Positions 15,834 through 23,197 of a stretch of 31,216 nt of DNA are shown one piece after another. The position numbers were made by a program, and so were the translations under genes. Every line of letters begins with the position of its first letter. Position 1 is the first letter of the stretch. The notes under the pieces were generated by a model that was not told the origin of the DNA, searched no databases, and worked only from the letters and a program-made list of their open reading frames with translations. Origin of the DNA: MGBC113645 sp036308445 (GTDB lineage Bacteria > Bacillota_I > Bacilli_A > Erysipelotrichales > Coprobacillaceae); assembly GCA_036308445.1 (NCBI GenBank), contig JAXJVS010000071.1:1-31216 (forward strand), written 5' to 3'.

Positions 15834-16664
15834 ATGGAAAAAATAATCGAAATAAAGAACCTTTCCTTTGAATATAGTGAAGGGTTGAAGACTATAGATA
15901 ACATTTCCTTTGATATTGAAAAAGGTTCTTATACTGCAATATTAGGACACAATGGAAGTGGTAAAAGTACAATTGCTAAATTATTAATCGGATTGTTAGA
16001 AAAAAAAGGTGGAGAAATTGTTATTGGAAATATGCCATTAACTTTAGAAAATTTATATAAAATAAGAAGTTTAATTGGGATTGTTTTTCAAAATCCAGAT
16101 AACCAATTTATAGGTGCTACTGTTAGAGATGATATAGCATTTGGATTAGAAAATACTTGTGTAGATCCTAAAAAAATGGATTCAATCATCAATGAATATG
16201 CATCTAAAGTTAATATGGTAGAATTTTTAGATCATGAACCTACAAAGCTTTCAGGAGGACAAAAACAAAGAGTTGCAATTGCGGGAATACTAGCAATGAG
16301 CCCTTCTATTATTATTTTGGATGAAGCAACAAGTATGTTGGATCCTAAGGGAAAAAAAGAAATTAACGAATTAGTGAGAGAATTAAATAAAGATAAGGAT
16401 ATAACTATTTTATCTATTACTCACGATATTGAAGAGGCAGCACTAGCTGATAAAGTTATCCTATTAAGTGATGGACATGTCATTGATTCGGGCAAACCAG
16501 AAGATATTTTATTAAAGGAAGATTTATTAAAAGAAATGGCTTTAGATATTCCTTTTTCATTAAAGATATCTAAAGGATTGAATAAATTAGGAATTAAAGT
16601 AAGTAATCAAATTAAACAAGAGGAGTTGGTGAGAGAATTATGTCAATTACATTCGACAAAGTAG
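15834..16664 (+). CDS. ecfA1: ECF transporter ATP-binding subunit EcfA1
   Basis: ATPase of the energy-coupling factor module that powers uptake of vitamins through exchangeable S components. 276 residues. Walker A GHNGSGKST (38-46), Q-loop FQNPDNQF (85-92), signature LSGGQKQR (139-146), Walker B IIILDEAT with the catalytic Glu (about 159-165), and switch His (H197 in ITHD). The frame is open from a TTG at 15783, but that is the -35 box of the promoter, and GGAGGAG lies right before ATG 15834. Its end overlaps ecfA2 by 25 bases. Confidence 0.95.
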   Translation: MEKIIEIKNLSFEYSEGLKTIDNISFDIEKGSYTAILGHNGSGKSTIAKLLIGLLEKKGGEIVIGNMPLTLENLYKIRSLIGIVFQNPDNQFIGATVRDDIAFGLENTCVDPKKMDSIINEYASKVNMVEFLDHEPTKLSGGQKQRVAIAGILAMSPSIIILDEATSMLDPKGKKEINELVRELNKDKDITILSITHDIEEAALADKVILLSDGHVIDSGKPEDILLKEDLLKEMALDIPFSLKISKGLNKLGIKVSNQIKQEELVRELCQLHSTK

Positions 16665-17491
16665 AACATACATATAGTAGCGATACCCCTTTTGCTTATC
16701 ATGCACTAAAAGGAGTAGATTTAGTTATTCCTAAAGGAAGTATGACGGCTTTAATAGGCCATACCGGAAGTGGAAAATCTACTTTAATACAACATATAAA
16801 TGCTTTATTATTACCTACTGCAGGAAATATTCAAATTGAAGATATTATGATTAGTGCTACAGATAAACCTAATACTTTAAAGCCATTAAGAAAGAAAGCG
16901 GGATTAGTTTTCCAATTTCCAGAATATCAATTATTTGAAGAAACAATTTTAAAAGACATTATATTTGGTCCAACTAATTTTGGGGTTAATGAAGAAGAAG
17001 CTCTAAAACTAGCAAAAGAAACACTAAAATTGGTAGGATTAGATGAAAGCTATTTAGAAAAGTCACCATTTGATTTGTCTGGGGGACAAAAAAGGAGAGT
17101 TGCTATTGCAGGCATTTTAGCAATGGACCCTGAAATATTGATATTAGATGAGCCTACTGCTGGGTTAGATCCTCAAGGTGCGAAAGAAATGCTGAATTTA
17201 TTTAGGAAAATAAATCAACAAGGTAAAACAGTTATTATTGTGTCTCACGATATGAATCAAGTATTAGAATATTGTGATGAAGTTATTGTTATGAATAAAG
17301 GAAAAGTTGAAAGACATGAGCAAGTTGATGAGTTATTTAAAGAAACTGAATATTTAAATTCTTTAAGTATAGATTTGCCTATTATTACTTCATTTATCCA
17401 ACAATTAAATAATAATGGATTTAACATTGATACATCAATTAAAGATATCAATGAACTTGTAAAAGTGATAGGAGGTCAAATTAATGAATAA
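16640..17491 (+). CDS. ecfA2: ECF transporter ATP-binding subunit EcfA2
   Basis: Second ATPase, 283 residues, paired with EcfA1 as a heterodimer on EcfT. Walker A GHTGSGKST (40-48), Q-loop FQFPEYQLF (91-99), signature LSGGQKRR (146-153), Walker B LILDE (167-171), D-loop AGLDPQG and switch His in VSHD. The FPEYQLF version of the Q-loop, as opposed to NPDNQF in the preceding gene, is what separates A2 from A1. It overlaps ecfA1 by 25 bases and ecfT by 8. Confidence 0.95.
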   Translation: MSITFDKVEHTYSSDTPFAYHALKGVDLVIPKGSMTALIGHTGSGKSTLIQHINALLLPTAGNIQIEDIMISATDKPNTLKPLRKKAGLVFQFPEYQLFEETILKDIIFGPTNFGVNEEEALKLAKETLKLVGLDESYLEKSPFDLSGGQKRRVAIAGILAMDPEILILDEPTAGLDPQGAKEMLNLFRKINQQGKTVIIVSHDMNQVLEYCDEVIVMNKGKVERHEQVDELFKETEYLNSLSIDLPIITSFIQQLNNNGFNIDTSIKDINELVKVIGGQINE

Positions 17492-18284
17492 TGTAATGTT
17501 TGGTCGTTATTTACCATTAAATTCTTTTATCCACAGATTAGATCCTCGTATGAAAATAGGAGCTCTATTAATATTATTAATTTCAGTATTTTTTGATGCT
17601 GGATTTTTAGGATATGCAATCTTATCAGCGTTGGTTACTGTAATGGTTATTTTATCAAGAGTGGCTTTTAAACAATTGGCTAAAGCTGTTAAACCAATGA
17701 TTTTTATGATGTGTTTTTTAATGTTCTTTAATTTATTATTTATGAGAACTGGTGATTTATTATTTAAATTTAGTTTTATAGAAATATATTCGGGAGCTCT
17801 TATTCAGACTCTATATATTGTAATTAGATTAGTTTTAATTATTATTATGACAACTATTTTGACTGCAACAACTAAACCATTAGATTTGACATTAGGTATA
17901 GAACATTTATTATCACCATTGAAAAAAATAGGGTTTCCAACTCATGTTGTAGCAATGATGATATCAATTGCTTTAAGATTTATTCCTACATTATTAGAAG
18001 AAACACAAAGAATTATGAAAGCACAAGCAAGCAGAGGTGTAGAATTTTCAGAAGGTTCAATAAAGGATAAAATATTAGCAATTGTATCTTTAATTATTCC
18101 TTTATTTATTTCTGCTTTTCAACGTGCAGAAGATTTAGCAAACGCAATGGAAAGTAGAAATTATAATCCAGAAGCTCCTAGAACAAGATATAAACAATTG
18201 AATTGGACTATTGCTGATACACTTTCATTGTTAACAGTTATTTTAACAAGTGGAACAGTAATTGTATTATCATTTATTTTATGA
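17484..18284 (+). CDS. ecfT: ECF transporter transmembrane subunit EcfT
   Basis: Membrane scaffold of the ECF transporter, 266 residues, with hydrophobic segments at about 25-58, 70-88, 104-127, 153-170, 198-213 and 244-266. The coupling helices carry the two small-residue/Arg motifs that touch the ATPases: ASRG (182-185) and ESRN (223-226, in AMESRNY). The start GRYLPLNSFIHRLDPRMKI is typical. No S component gene is in this window, which fits a group II system where S proteins are scattered. The stop is TGA overlapping the truA ATG. Confidence 0.95.
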   Translation: MNNVMFGRYLPLNSFIHRLDPRMKIGALLILLISVFFDAGFLGYAILSALVTVMVILSRVAFKQLAKAVKPMIFMMCFLMFFNLLFMRTGDLLFKFSFIEIYSGALIQTLYIVIRLVLIIIMTTILTATTKPLDLTLGIEHLLSPLKKIGFPTHVVAMMISIALRFIPTLLEETQRIMKAQASRGVEFSEGSIKDKILAIVSLIIPLFISAFQRAEDLANAMESRNYNPEAPRTRYKQLNWTIADTLSLLTVILTSGTVIVLSFIL

Positions 18285-19015
18285 GAGTAAAGTGTATAGT
18301 TAGTTATGATGGAAGCCAATTTCATGGCTTTCAGATTCAAAATAAACAAAGAACAGTTCAAGGAGAAATACAAAAAGCTCTAAAAAAGATTAATGAGCAA
18401 GAAACAATTATTCATGCCTCAGGAAGAACAGATGCTAAAGTTCATGCTCATCATCAAGTTTTTCATTTCGATACGCATAAACAATTACCAGAAGAACAAT
18501 GGAAGAGAGCTATTAATCATTTTATGCCTAATGATATATATATATTAAGTGCTAACTATGTTAGTGAAGACTTTCATTCAAGATACACAGCAATAAAAAA
18601 AGAATATCATTATCTTTTAAGTATGAACGAATATAATCCTTTTGAAACTGATTATATTTTTCAATATGGAAGAGAATTGGATATAGAGTTAATGCAGGAA
18701 GCAGCAAACATATTTTTAGGAGAACATAATTTTGCATCATATTGCTGTTATGATCAATATGGAAATACTATTCGTACTTTGTATGAATTTAAAATTTCTG
18801 AAGAAAATGGCATTGTGAAATTTAAATTAGTAGGCAATGGTTTTAGAAGATATATGGTAAGACATCTAGTAGGTGGATTAATTCAAGTTGGAGCAAAGAG
18901 AATTACAAAAGAAAAATTACAAGAAATGCTAGATAGCTGTGGAGAAAAGAAATGCTTATTTAAGGCAAAGCCACAGGGGCTGTATTTGCACGAGGTATAC
19001 TATGAAGAAGATTAA
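18281..19015 (+). CDS. truA: tRNA pseudouridine synthase A
   Basis: Converts U38-U40 of the tRNA anticodon arm to pseudouridine. 244 residues, normal. The catalytic Asp is D51 in SGRTDAKVHAHHQ; most family members have Gly where this one has Lys after the Ala. YDGSQFHGFQIQ near the start and NGFRRYMVRHLVGGLIQVG are diagnostic. ATGA overlap with ecfT couples it to the transporter genes, an order shared by many Firmicutes. There rplM and rpsI usually follow; here they do not. Confidence 0.97.
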   Translation: MRVKCIVSYDGSQFHGFQIQNKQRTVQGEIQKALKKINEQETIIHASGRTDAKVHAHHQVFHFDTHKQLPEEQWKRAINHFMPNDIYILSANYVSEDFHSRYTAIKKEYHYLLSMNEYNPFETDYIFQYGRELDIELMQEAANIFLGEHNFASYCCYDQYGNTIRTLYEFKISEENGIVKFKLVGNGFRRYMVRHLVGGLIQVGAKRITKEKLQEMLDSCGEKKCLFKAKPQGLYLHEVYYEED

Positions 19016-19877
19016 TTATCATACTCATACATATCGTTGCGGTCATGCTAAGGGTAATGAAGAAGATATGATTATGGCTGCTATCCGTAATGGTATAGAA
19101 GAGTTAGGGTTAAGTGACCATATTCCATTACCTAGATATAGGTTACATTTATTAAAGTCCGTTCCTTCTATAAGATCCTTAAAATCGTTGATATCGTTAG
19201 TTTATGCAATGATCAAAAATGGGCCTAATATGAGAATGCCTTATAAAACTATTGATGAGCATCTTGAAATTATTAATGAACTATCAGAAAAATATCAAAA
19301 AGATATAAAAATCTATAAAGGATTTGAAGCAGAATATTTAGAAGAATATTTAAATTATTACCAGAGTCTATTACTCAATAATAAAATAGATTATTTAATA
19401 TTAGGAAATCACTTTAATCAACATTGTATTCATAGCTGTTATTATGGTAAACCAAATTTATCAAAAAGAGAATTATATAGTTATTGCAATGATGTAGAAA
19501 AGGCGATTGAAACGAATTTATTTAGCTATATAGCTCATCCAGACTTATTTATGATAGGATATACACATTTTGATGATGATGTTAAGACTGTTTGTCAAAG
19601 AATTTGTATGAAAGCCAAAGAATATGATATTCCATTAGAAATTAATGGTGGAGGAATGAAAAGAGGTTTATTTTCTTATGATGGTGAAATGCTATACCAG
19701 TATCCTAATGCAAGGTTCTGGGAAATTGCCTCTGAAGTAGGAAATAAAGTAGTTATTGGATTAGATGCTCATAATCCCGATGATTTTAATGATATATTAT
19801 ATGATCAATTAAAGACATTTGCAGGAGAATTAGATTTAAATTTAGTTGATCACTTTGAGTTAAAAAAAGGAAAATAG
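19002..19877 (+). CDS. PHP-domain phosphoesterase, histidinol-phosphatase-like
   Basis: 291 residues. The metal-binding pattern of PHP phosphoesterases is complete: H7 and H9 (YHTHT), H15, D39-H40 (GLSDHIPLP), E109/E111 (GFEAEY), H137 (LGNHF), H179/D181 (AHPDLF), D255/H257 (GLDAHNP). The family contains HisK-type histidinol phosphatases, but no other his gene is near, so the substrate is open. ATG 19002 is chosen because it gives the standard MKKINYHTHT start and overlaps the truA end by 14 bases; an upstream ATG at 18939 would add 21 residues encoded by out-of-frame truA. Gene symbol withheld. Confidence 0.85.
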   Translation: MKKINYHTHTYRCGHAKGNEEDMIMAAIRNGIEELGLSDHIPLPRYRLHLLKSVPSIRSLKSLISLVYAMIKNGPNMRMPYKTIDEHLEIINELSEKYQKDIKIYKGFEAEYLEEYLNYYQSLLLNNKIDYLILGNHFNQHCIHSCYYGKPNLSKRELYSYCNDVEKAIETNLFSYIAHPDLFMIGYTHFDDDVKTVCQRICMKAKEYDIPLEINGGGMKRGLFSYDGEMLYQYPNARFWEIASEVGNKVVIGLDAHNPDDFNDILYDQLKTFAGELDLNLVDHFELKKGK

Positions 19878-19903
19878 AAAAAAACTCCATATGGAGTTTT
19901 TTT
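19878..19903. terminator. Palindromic two-way terminator
   Basis: A 26-base perfect palindrome: seven A, CTCCATATGGAG, seven T. It can act as an intrinsic terminator on both strands. It begins at the first base after the PHP gene stop and lies 30 bases beyond the stop of the convergent leftward gene, so it serves both. Confidence 0.9.
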
Positions 19904-19933
19904 ACATATTTTATTCATAATTTTATAGTAGTA

Positions 19934-20242
19934 TTAATCAAAAGCGTCAATATGAATATAATATACATCTTTATGGAATACTTTGGATGTAATACCATAA
20001 CATTCCCACTCATCTTCATATTCACTTTCATCAAAACAGTTACTTAATTCATTAAGAAGTAAAGATAAATCATCTTTTTGAATAGAAAAAGTAACATAAA
20101 ATTCCATAGCATCCTTCATTCTTGCATATGGTCGATAAGGTGAAATAGAAAGAGGTGAGTAAAAGCTTTTTAATTGATTACATACTTCGTCATAAATAGT
20201 TTCATCTTCAGTAGATAAAACAATATACATTGTTGCGTTCAT
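19934..20242 (-). CDS. Small acidic protein of unknown function
   Basis: 102 residues, not recognised. It has no signal peptide or membrane segment and is rich in Asp, Glu and Tyr, especially CFDESEYEDEWECYG near 69-83. Hydrophobic spacing suggests strand-helix-strand, strand-helix-strand (TMYIVLST..., EFYVTFSIQ..., VYYIHIDAF), a ferredoxin-like fold; that is inference. It is very likely real: an AGGAGGG five bases before the ATG, an extended -10 upstream and a terminator downstream. It is a single-gene transcript divergent from the LCP gene. Confidence 0.8.
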   Translation of the reverse strand: MNATMYIVLSTEDETIYDEVCNQLKSFYSPLSISPYRPYARMKDAMEFYVTFSIQKDDLSLLLNELSNCFDESEYEDEWECYGITSKVFHKDVYYIHIDAFD

Positions 20243-20259
20243 AAATCCCTCCTAAGAGG

Positions 20260-20268
20260 ATTATATCA
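20260..20268 (-). promoter_or_regulatory. Extended -10 promoter of the 102-residue gene
   Basis: Read on the minus strand: TGATATAAT, a TGN-TATAAT extended -10, 17-18 bases upstream of the start codon. The -35 region (TACAAA at 17-base spacing) is poor, as is usual for extended -10 promoters. Transcription would begin within a few bases of the Shine-Dalgarno, giving a very short leader. Confidence 0.65.
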
Positions 20269-20283
20269 AAAATAAAGATATAT

Positions 20284-20312
20284 TTGTATGTATTTGTTTT
20301 ATGATGTATAAT
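20284..20312 (+). promoter_or_regulatory. Promoter of the LCP gene
   Basis: TTGTAT (20284-20289), a 17-base spacer and TATAAT (20307-20312), about 38 bases before the LCP start codon. The -35 half matches only TTG. It faces away from the leftward promoter at 20260-20268 with cores only about 16 bases apart, so polymerases may interfere with each other. Confidence 0.6.
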
Positions 20313-20350
20313 ATTAATGATAATTTTAAGAAGGATAAGAGAGGTTAAAT

Positions 20351-21850
20351 ATGAAATTTTTATCTAAGTTGTTTTCTAGAAGAATTTTACTAGCTTTACA
20401 GCTGATTATAACTGCATTTTTTGGTTATGTTATATATAAATTAAACATGCTTCCAATAAAATTTTTTATACCATTGATGGTTATTGTTGTGCTTGTTTTT
20501 TTAGGATTGTATATAGGTCAAAAAAAACCAGAAGATAGACCTATAAAAACTGCTATATATAAAATAATAAGTTTATTAGTCTCAATCGCTATGATTTTTG
20601 GGTCTTTAAAAGTTATGCAGGGATCTAATGTTCTAGACTTAATTACTGGTGCTAATTCACAAGTCATTCAAATGAGTGTTATAGTTTTAAAAGATAATAA
20701 TGTAAATAACATTAAAGATTTAAAAGATAGTATATTTGGAGCATGTAGCGCTAGTGATGAAATAAATACAAATAAAGCTAAAACATTAATTGAAGATGAA
20801 ATTAATACTATTATTTTAGAAGATTATGTTACACTAGCAGATACAGTAAAAGCTTTATATAATGGTGAAATTGACGCTATGATTTTAAAAGAGATGGAAA
20901 GAGATTCAATAGATGAAAGTTATGAAGGTTTTGATGATAGAACAAAAGTAATTAAAACATATGAAATAAAGATAGCTAGTGCAACTGCAAATAGTGCGCA
21001 GGTTACACAAGAACCATTTAATATATTTATTTGTGGAACTGATCAAAAAGGCGATATAAGTACAGCAGGGTTATCTGATGTTAATATGATTTGTACAGTT
21101 AATCCTGTAACAAAGCAACTATATTTAACAAGTATTCCTAGAGATTATTATGTAGATATTGCTGGATACAATGGTAAAGACAAATTAACACATAGTGCTA
21201 AAGGCGGGATTCAATGTACTATGGAAACCATTGAAAACTTTATGGGAATAGAGTTCAATTATTATGTTAAAATGAATTTTACATCTTTTATGAGCATCAT
21301 TGATGCACTTGGTGGAATCGAGATTGATATACCTGTATATGATACTTTATACAGTGATGATGGATCTTTTACTACTAAAATATATAAATATGAAATGAAA
21401 CCAGGAAAAACAACAATGAATTCTAAACAAGCTTTAGCTTTTGTAAGAGAAAGAAAATCATTTGTAGATGGCGATAAAGTTAGGGGACAAAATCAGCAGC
21501 TAATGATTAAAGCAGTAGTGAAAAAAATATGTAGCCCATCTATTATCACAAAATTAGATGGAATATTTGAATCAGTTGCTGAGAGTTTAGAAACGAATAT
21601 GTCTAGTGACGAAATTAGATCATTGATTAATATGCAAATGAGTGATATGGCTGCATGGGATGTCGTATCTTATCGTTTAGATGGTGAAAGCATAAGAGTT
21701 AAAGAGTTTGCTACAATTCCAGGTGGAACTTCTAATCCCAATGGTTTATTCGTTATGCAGCCATATCAAGAGACTATAGATAAGGCAAAAAGTAATATCG
21801 ATACAGTTATGGCTAATGAAATATTAATAATGGATGAAGATGACGAGTAG
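20351..21850 (+). CDS. LytR-CpsA-Psr family cell-wall glycopolymer ligase
   Basis: LCP proteins transfer undecaprenyl-linked teichoic acids or polysaccharides to peptidoglycan on the outer face of the membrane. 499 residues. Three membrane segments at about 12-30, 36-55 and 69-89. An extracytoplasmic accessory domain (about 104-210) resembles half of a solute-binding fold (LADTVKALYNGEIDAMILK). The LCP domain (about 223-395) starts FNIFICGTDQ, with D243 (LSDVNM), the SIPRD motif at 261-265, FVRERKSF (364-371) and RGQNQQ (378-383), the residues that hold the pyrophosphate. The acidic tail ends DEDDE. Its stop lies in its own terminator. Confidence 0.93.
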   Translation: MKFLSKLFSRRILLALQLIITAFFGYVIYKLNMLPIKFFIPLMVIVVLVFLGLYIGQKKPEDRPIKTAIYKIISLLVSIAMIFGSLKVMQGSNVLDLITGANSQVIQMSVIVLKDNNVNNIKDLKDSIFGACSASDEINTNKAKTLIEDEINTIILEDYVTLADTVKALYNGEIDAMILKEMERDSIDESYEGFDDRTKVIKTYEIKIASATANSAQVTQEPFNIFICGTDQKGDISTAGLSDVNMICTVNPVTKQLYLTSIPRDYYVDIAGYNGKDKLTHSAKGGIQCTMETIENFMGIEFNYYVKMNFTSFMSIIDALGGIEIDIPVYDTLYSDDGSFTTKIYKYEMKPGKTTMNSKQALAFVRERKSFVDGDKVRGQNQQLMIKAVVKKICSPSIITKLDGIFESVAESLETNMSSDEIRSLINMQMSDMAAWDVVSYRLDGESIRVKEFATIPGGTSNPNGLFVMQPYQETIDKAKSNIDTVMANEILIMDEDDE

Positions 21851-21859
21851 TCATCTTTT
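21837..21859 (+). terminator. Terminator overlapping the end of the LCP gene
   Basis: AAGATGAC (21837-21844) pairs with GTCATCTT (21850-21857) around the loop GAGTA, followed by TTTTACTTT. The 5' arm encodes the last acidic residues and the stop codon TAG (21848-21850) spans loop and 3' arm. Eight pairs and a short T-run make it moderate, but it separates the LCP gene from the promoter at 21862. Confidence 0.65.
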
Positions 21860-21861
21860 AC

Positions 21862-21890
21862 TTTACAATAAAACAAAAAAATACTAAAAT
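21862..21890 (+). promoter_or_regulatory. Promoter of the aro operon
   Basis: TTTACA (21862-21867), 17 bases, TAAAAT (21885-21890), each one mismatch from consensus. Transcription would start at about 21897, just where the pairing of the T-box Stem I base begins, which independently supports both calls. Confidence 0.8.
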
Positions 21891-21896
21891 ATAAAT

Positions 21897-22145
21897 AAAT
21901 ACGATGAAAAGAAATAGTAAATTATAAAACAATCATAGAGAGTTCTTGGCTGGTGGAAAAGAATATTGCAATATAATTGAATACATCTTGGAGTAGACGA
22001 TTGAAATTAAGTAGGTTAGTCCGGGAATACCCGTTATAGTGTTAGAGTATGTTAGTACTCGAAGAGGTTGTTATAGTGATGTAACAATAAATTAAGGTGG
22101 TAACGCGATAGTCTCTCTCGTCCTTATGGATAGAGAGACTTTTTG
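21897..22145 (+). promoter_or_regulatory. Tyrosine T-box riboswitch controlling aroF
   Basis: The T-box motif AAGGTGGTAACGCG is at 22094-22107. Stem I shows AGAGAG and the GGCTGGTGGAAA distal part (21938-21958), then GAA-TAC-A at 21979-21985. In T-boxes GAA precedes the specifier and A follows, so the codon is UAC (Tyr), 21982-21984. The acceptor-binding bulge UGGU (22098-22101) pairs with ACCA, matching the A discriminator expected for tRNA-Tyr. Antiterminator: AAGG with CCTT (22122-22125) and ACG (22103-22105) with CGT (22119-22121). Uncharged tRNA-Tyr should permit read-through into the operon. Confidence 0.93.
22110..22144 (+). terminator. T-box attenuator terminator
   Basis: AGTCTCTCT (22110-22118) pairs perfectly with AGAGAGACT (22132-22140), followed by five T. 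It contains the 3' side of the antiterminator in its loop, so the two folds exclude each other. It lies 21 bases before the aroF start; AGGAGG of aroF comes right behind it. Confidence 0.9.
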
Positions 22146-22165
22146 GTTATATAGGAGGAATTATT

Positions 22166-23182
22166 ATGATTATTGTATTTAAACCAAGAGTGAAAGAAGA
22201 AGATTTAGCTAGAGTTATAGGAAAAGTGAAAGATTTTGGATTAGAAGCACATGTTTCTAAAGGAGAGGAAACGACAATCGTTGGATTGATTGGAGATACA
22301 ACAAAAGTGGATCCAAGACAGATAGAAGTAGACAGTGCAGTAGAAAAGGTAATGCATGTAGGAGAACCATACAAGCTAGCAAATAGAGCATTTCATCCAG
22401 AAGACTCAGTTATAGATGTAGCAGGAGTGAAGATAGGAGGAAATCATCTAGCAATGATAGCAGGACCATGTTCAGTAGAATCAGAAGAACAGGTAATAGA
22501 AATCGCAAAGGCAGCAAAAGCAGCAGGAGCAAATCTATTAAGAGGAGGAGCATTCAAGCCAAGAACATCACCATATGCATTCCAGGGAATGGGAAGTGAA
22601 GGACTAGATATATTAGTAGCAGCAAAGAAGGCAACAGGATTACCAATCGTATCAGAATTGATGAGTGCAGAATATATAGAAGAATTCAATGAGAAGGTAG
22701 ATTTAGTACAGATCGGAGCAAGAAACATGCAGAACTTCACATTATTAAAGGAAGTAGGAAAAAGATGTACAAAACCGATATTACTAAAGAGAGGATTAAG
22801 CTCAACATATGAAGAATGGATTATGAGTGCTGAATATATTATGGCAAGCGGAAATCCAAATGTTATCTTATGTGAAAGAGGAGTCAGAACATTTGAAAGC
22901 TATACAAGAAACACATTAGACTTGCAGGCAATACCAGTGATCAAGAAATTGACACACTTGCCAATCATAATAGATCCATCACATGCCGGAGGAAAATGGT
23001 GGCTAGTAGAGCCGATGGCAAAGGCAGCAGTAGCAGCAGGATGTGACGGATTGATGATAGAAGTACACAATAATCCAGAATGTGCAATGTGTGATGGACC
23101 ACAGTCATTAAAACCAAAGAAATATACAGAATTATTACAGCAGTTAAAAGGAATTGCAGAAATTGTAGGTAAGAAAATCTAA
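22166..23182 (+). CDS. aroF: 3-deoxy-7-phosphoheptulonate (DAHP) synthase
   Basis: First step of the shikimate pathway: PEP + erythrose 4-phosphate to DAHP. 338 residues, type I beta form with an N-terminal ferredoxin-like domain (about 1-70), the regulatory domain seen in Thermotoga-type enzymes that allows tyrosine or phenylalanine inhibition. Barrel motifs: GPCSVES (100-106), GAFKPRTSPY (128-137) and likely metal ligands C102, H273 (DPSHAGG), E299 and D310. Codon use is aberrant: from about 22310 to 23160 Ala is almost always GCA, Gly GGA, Gln often CAG and Lys often AAG, unlike aroB and all other genes here. First gene after the T-box. Confidence 0.96.
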   Translation: MIIVFKPRVKEEDLARVIGKVKDFGLEAHVSKGEETTIVGLIGDTTKVDPRQIEVDSAVEKVMHVGEPYKLANRAFHPEDSVIDVAGVKIGGNHLAMIAGPCSVESEEQVIEIAKAAKAAGANLLRGGAFKPRTSPYAFQGMGSEGLDILVAAKKATGLPIVSELMSAEYIEEFNEKVDLVQIGARNMQNFTLLKEVGKRCTKPILLKRGLSSTYEEWIMSAEYIMASGNPNVILCERGVRTFESYTRNTLDLQAIPVIKKLTHLPIIIDPSHAGGKWWLVEPMAKAAVAAGCDGLMIEVHNNPECAMCDGPQSLKPKKYTELLQQLKGIAEIVGKKI

Positions 23183-23197
23183 AAAGGAGTTATGAAA

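Noticed and set aside
18939..19001. Earlier start for the PHP protein
   Set aside because: The extra 21 residues are the out-of-frame reading of conserved truA codons, and they displace the H-x-H motif from its usual N-terminal place.
21981..21986. Ile (AUA) or His (CAU) as the T-box specifier
   Set aside because: The GAA-codon-A spacing and the UGGU bulge agree with UAC, and the regulated genes are aromatic.
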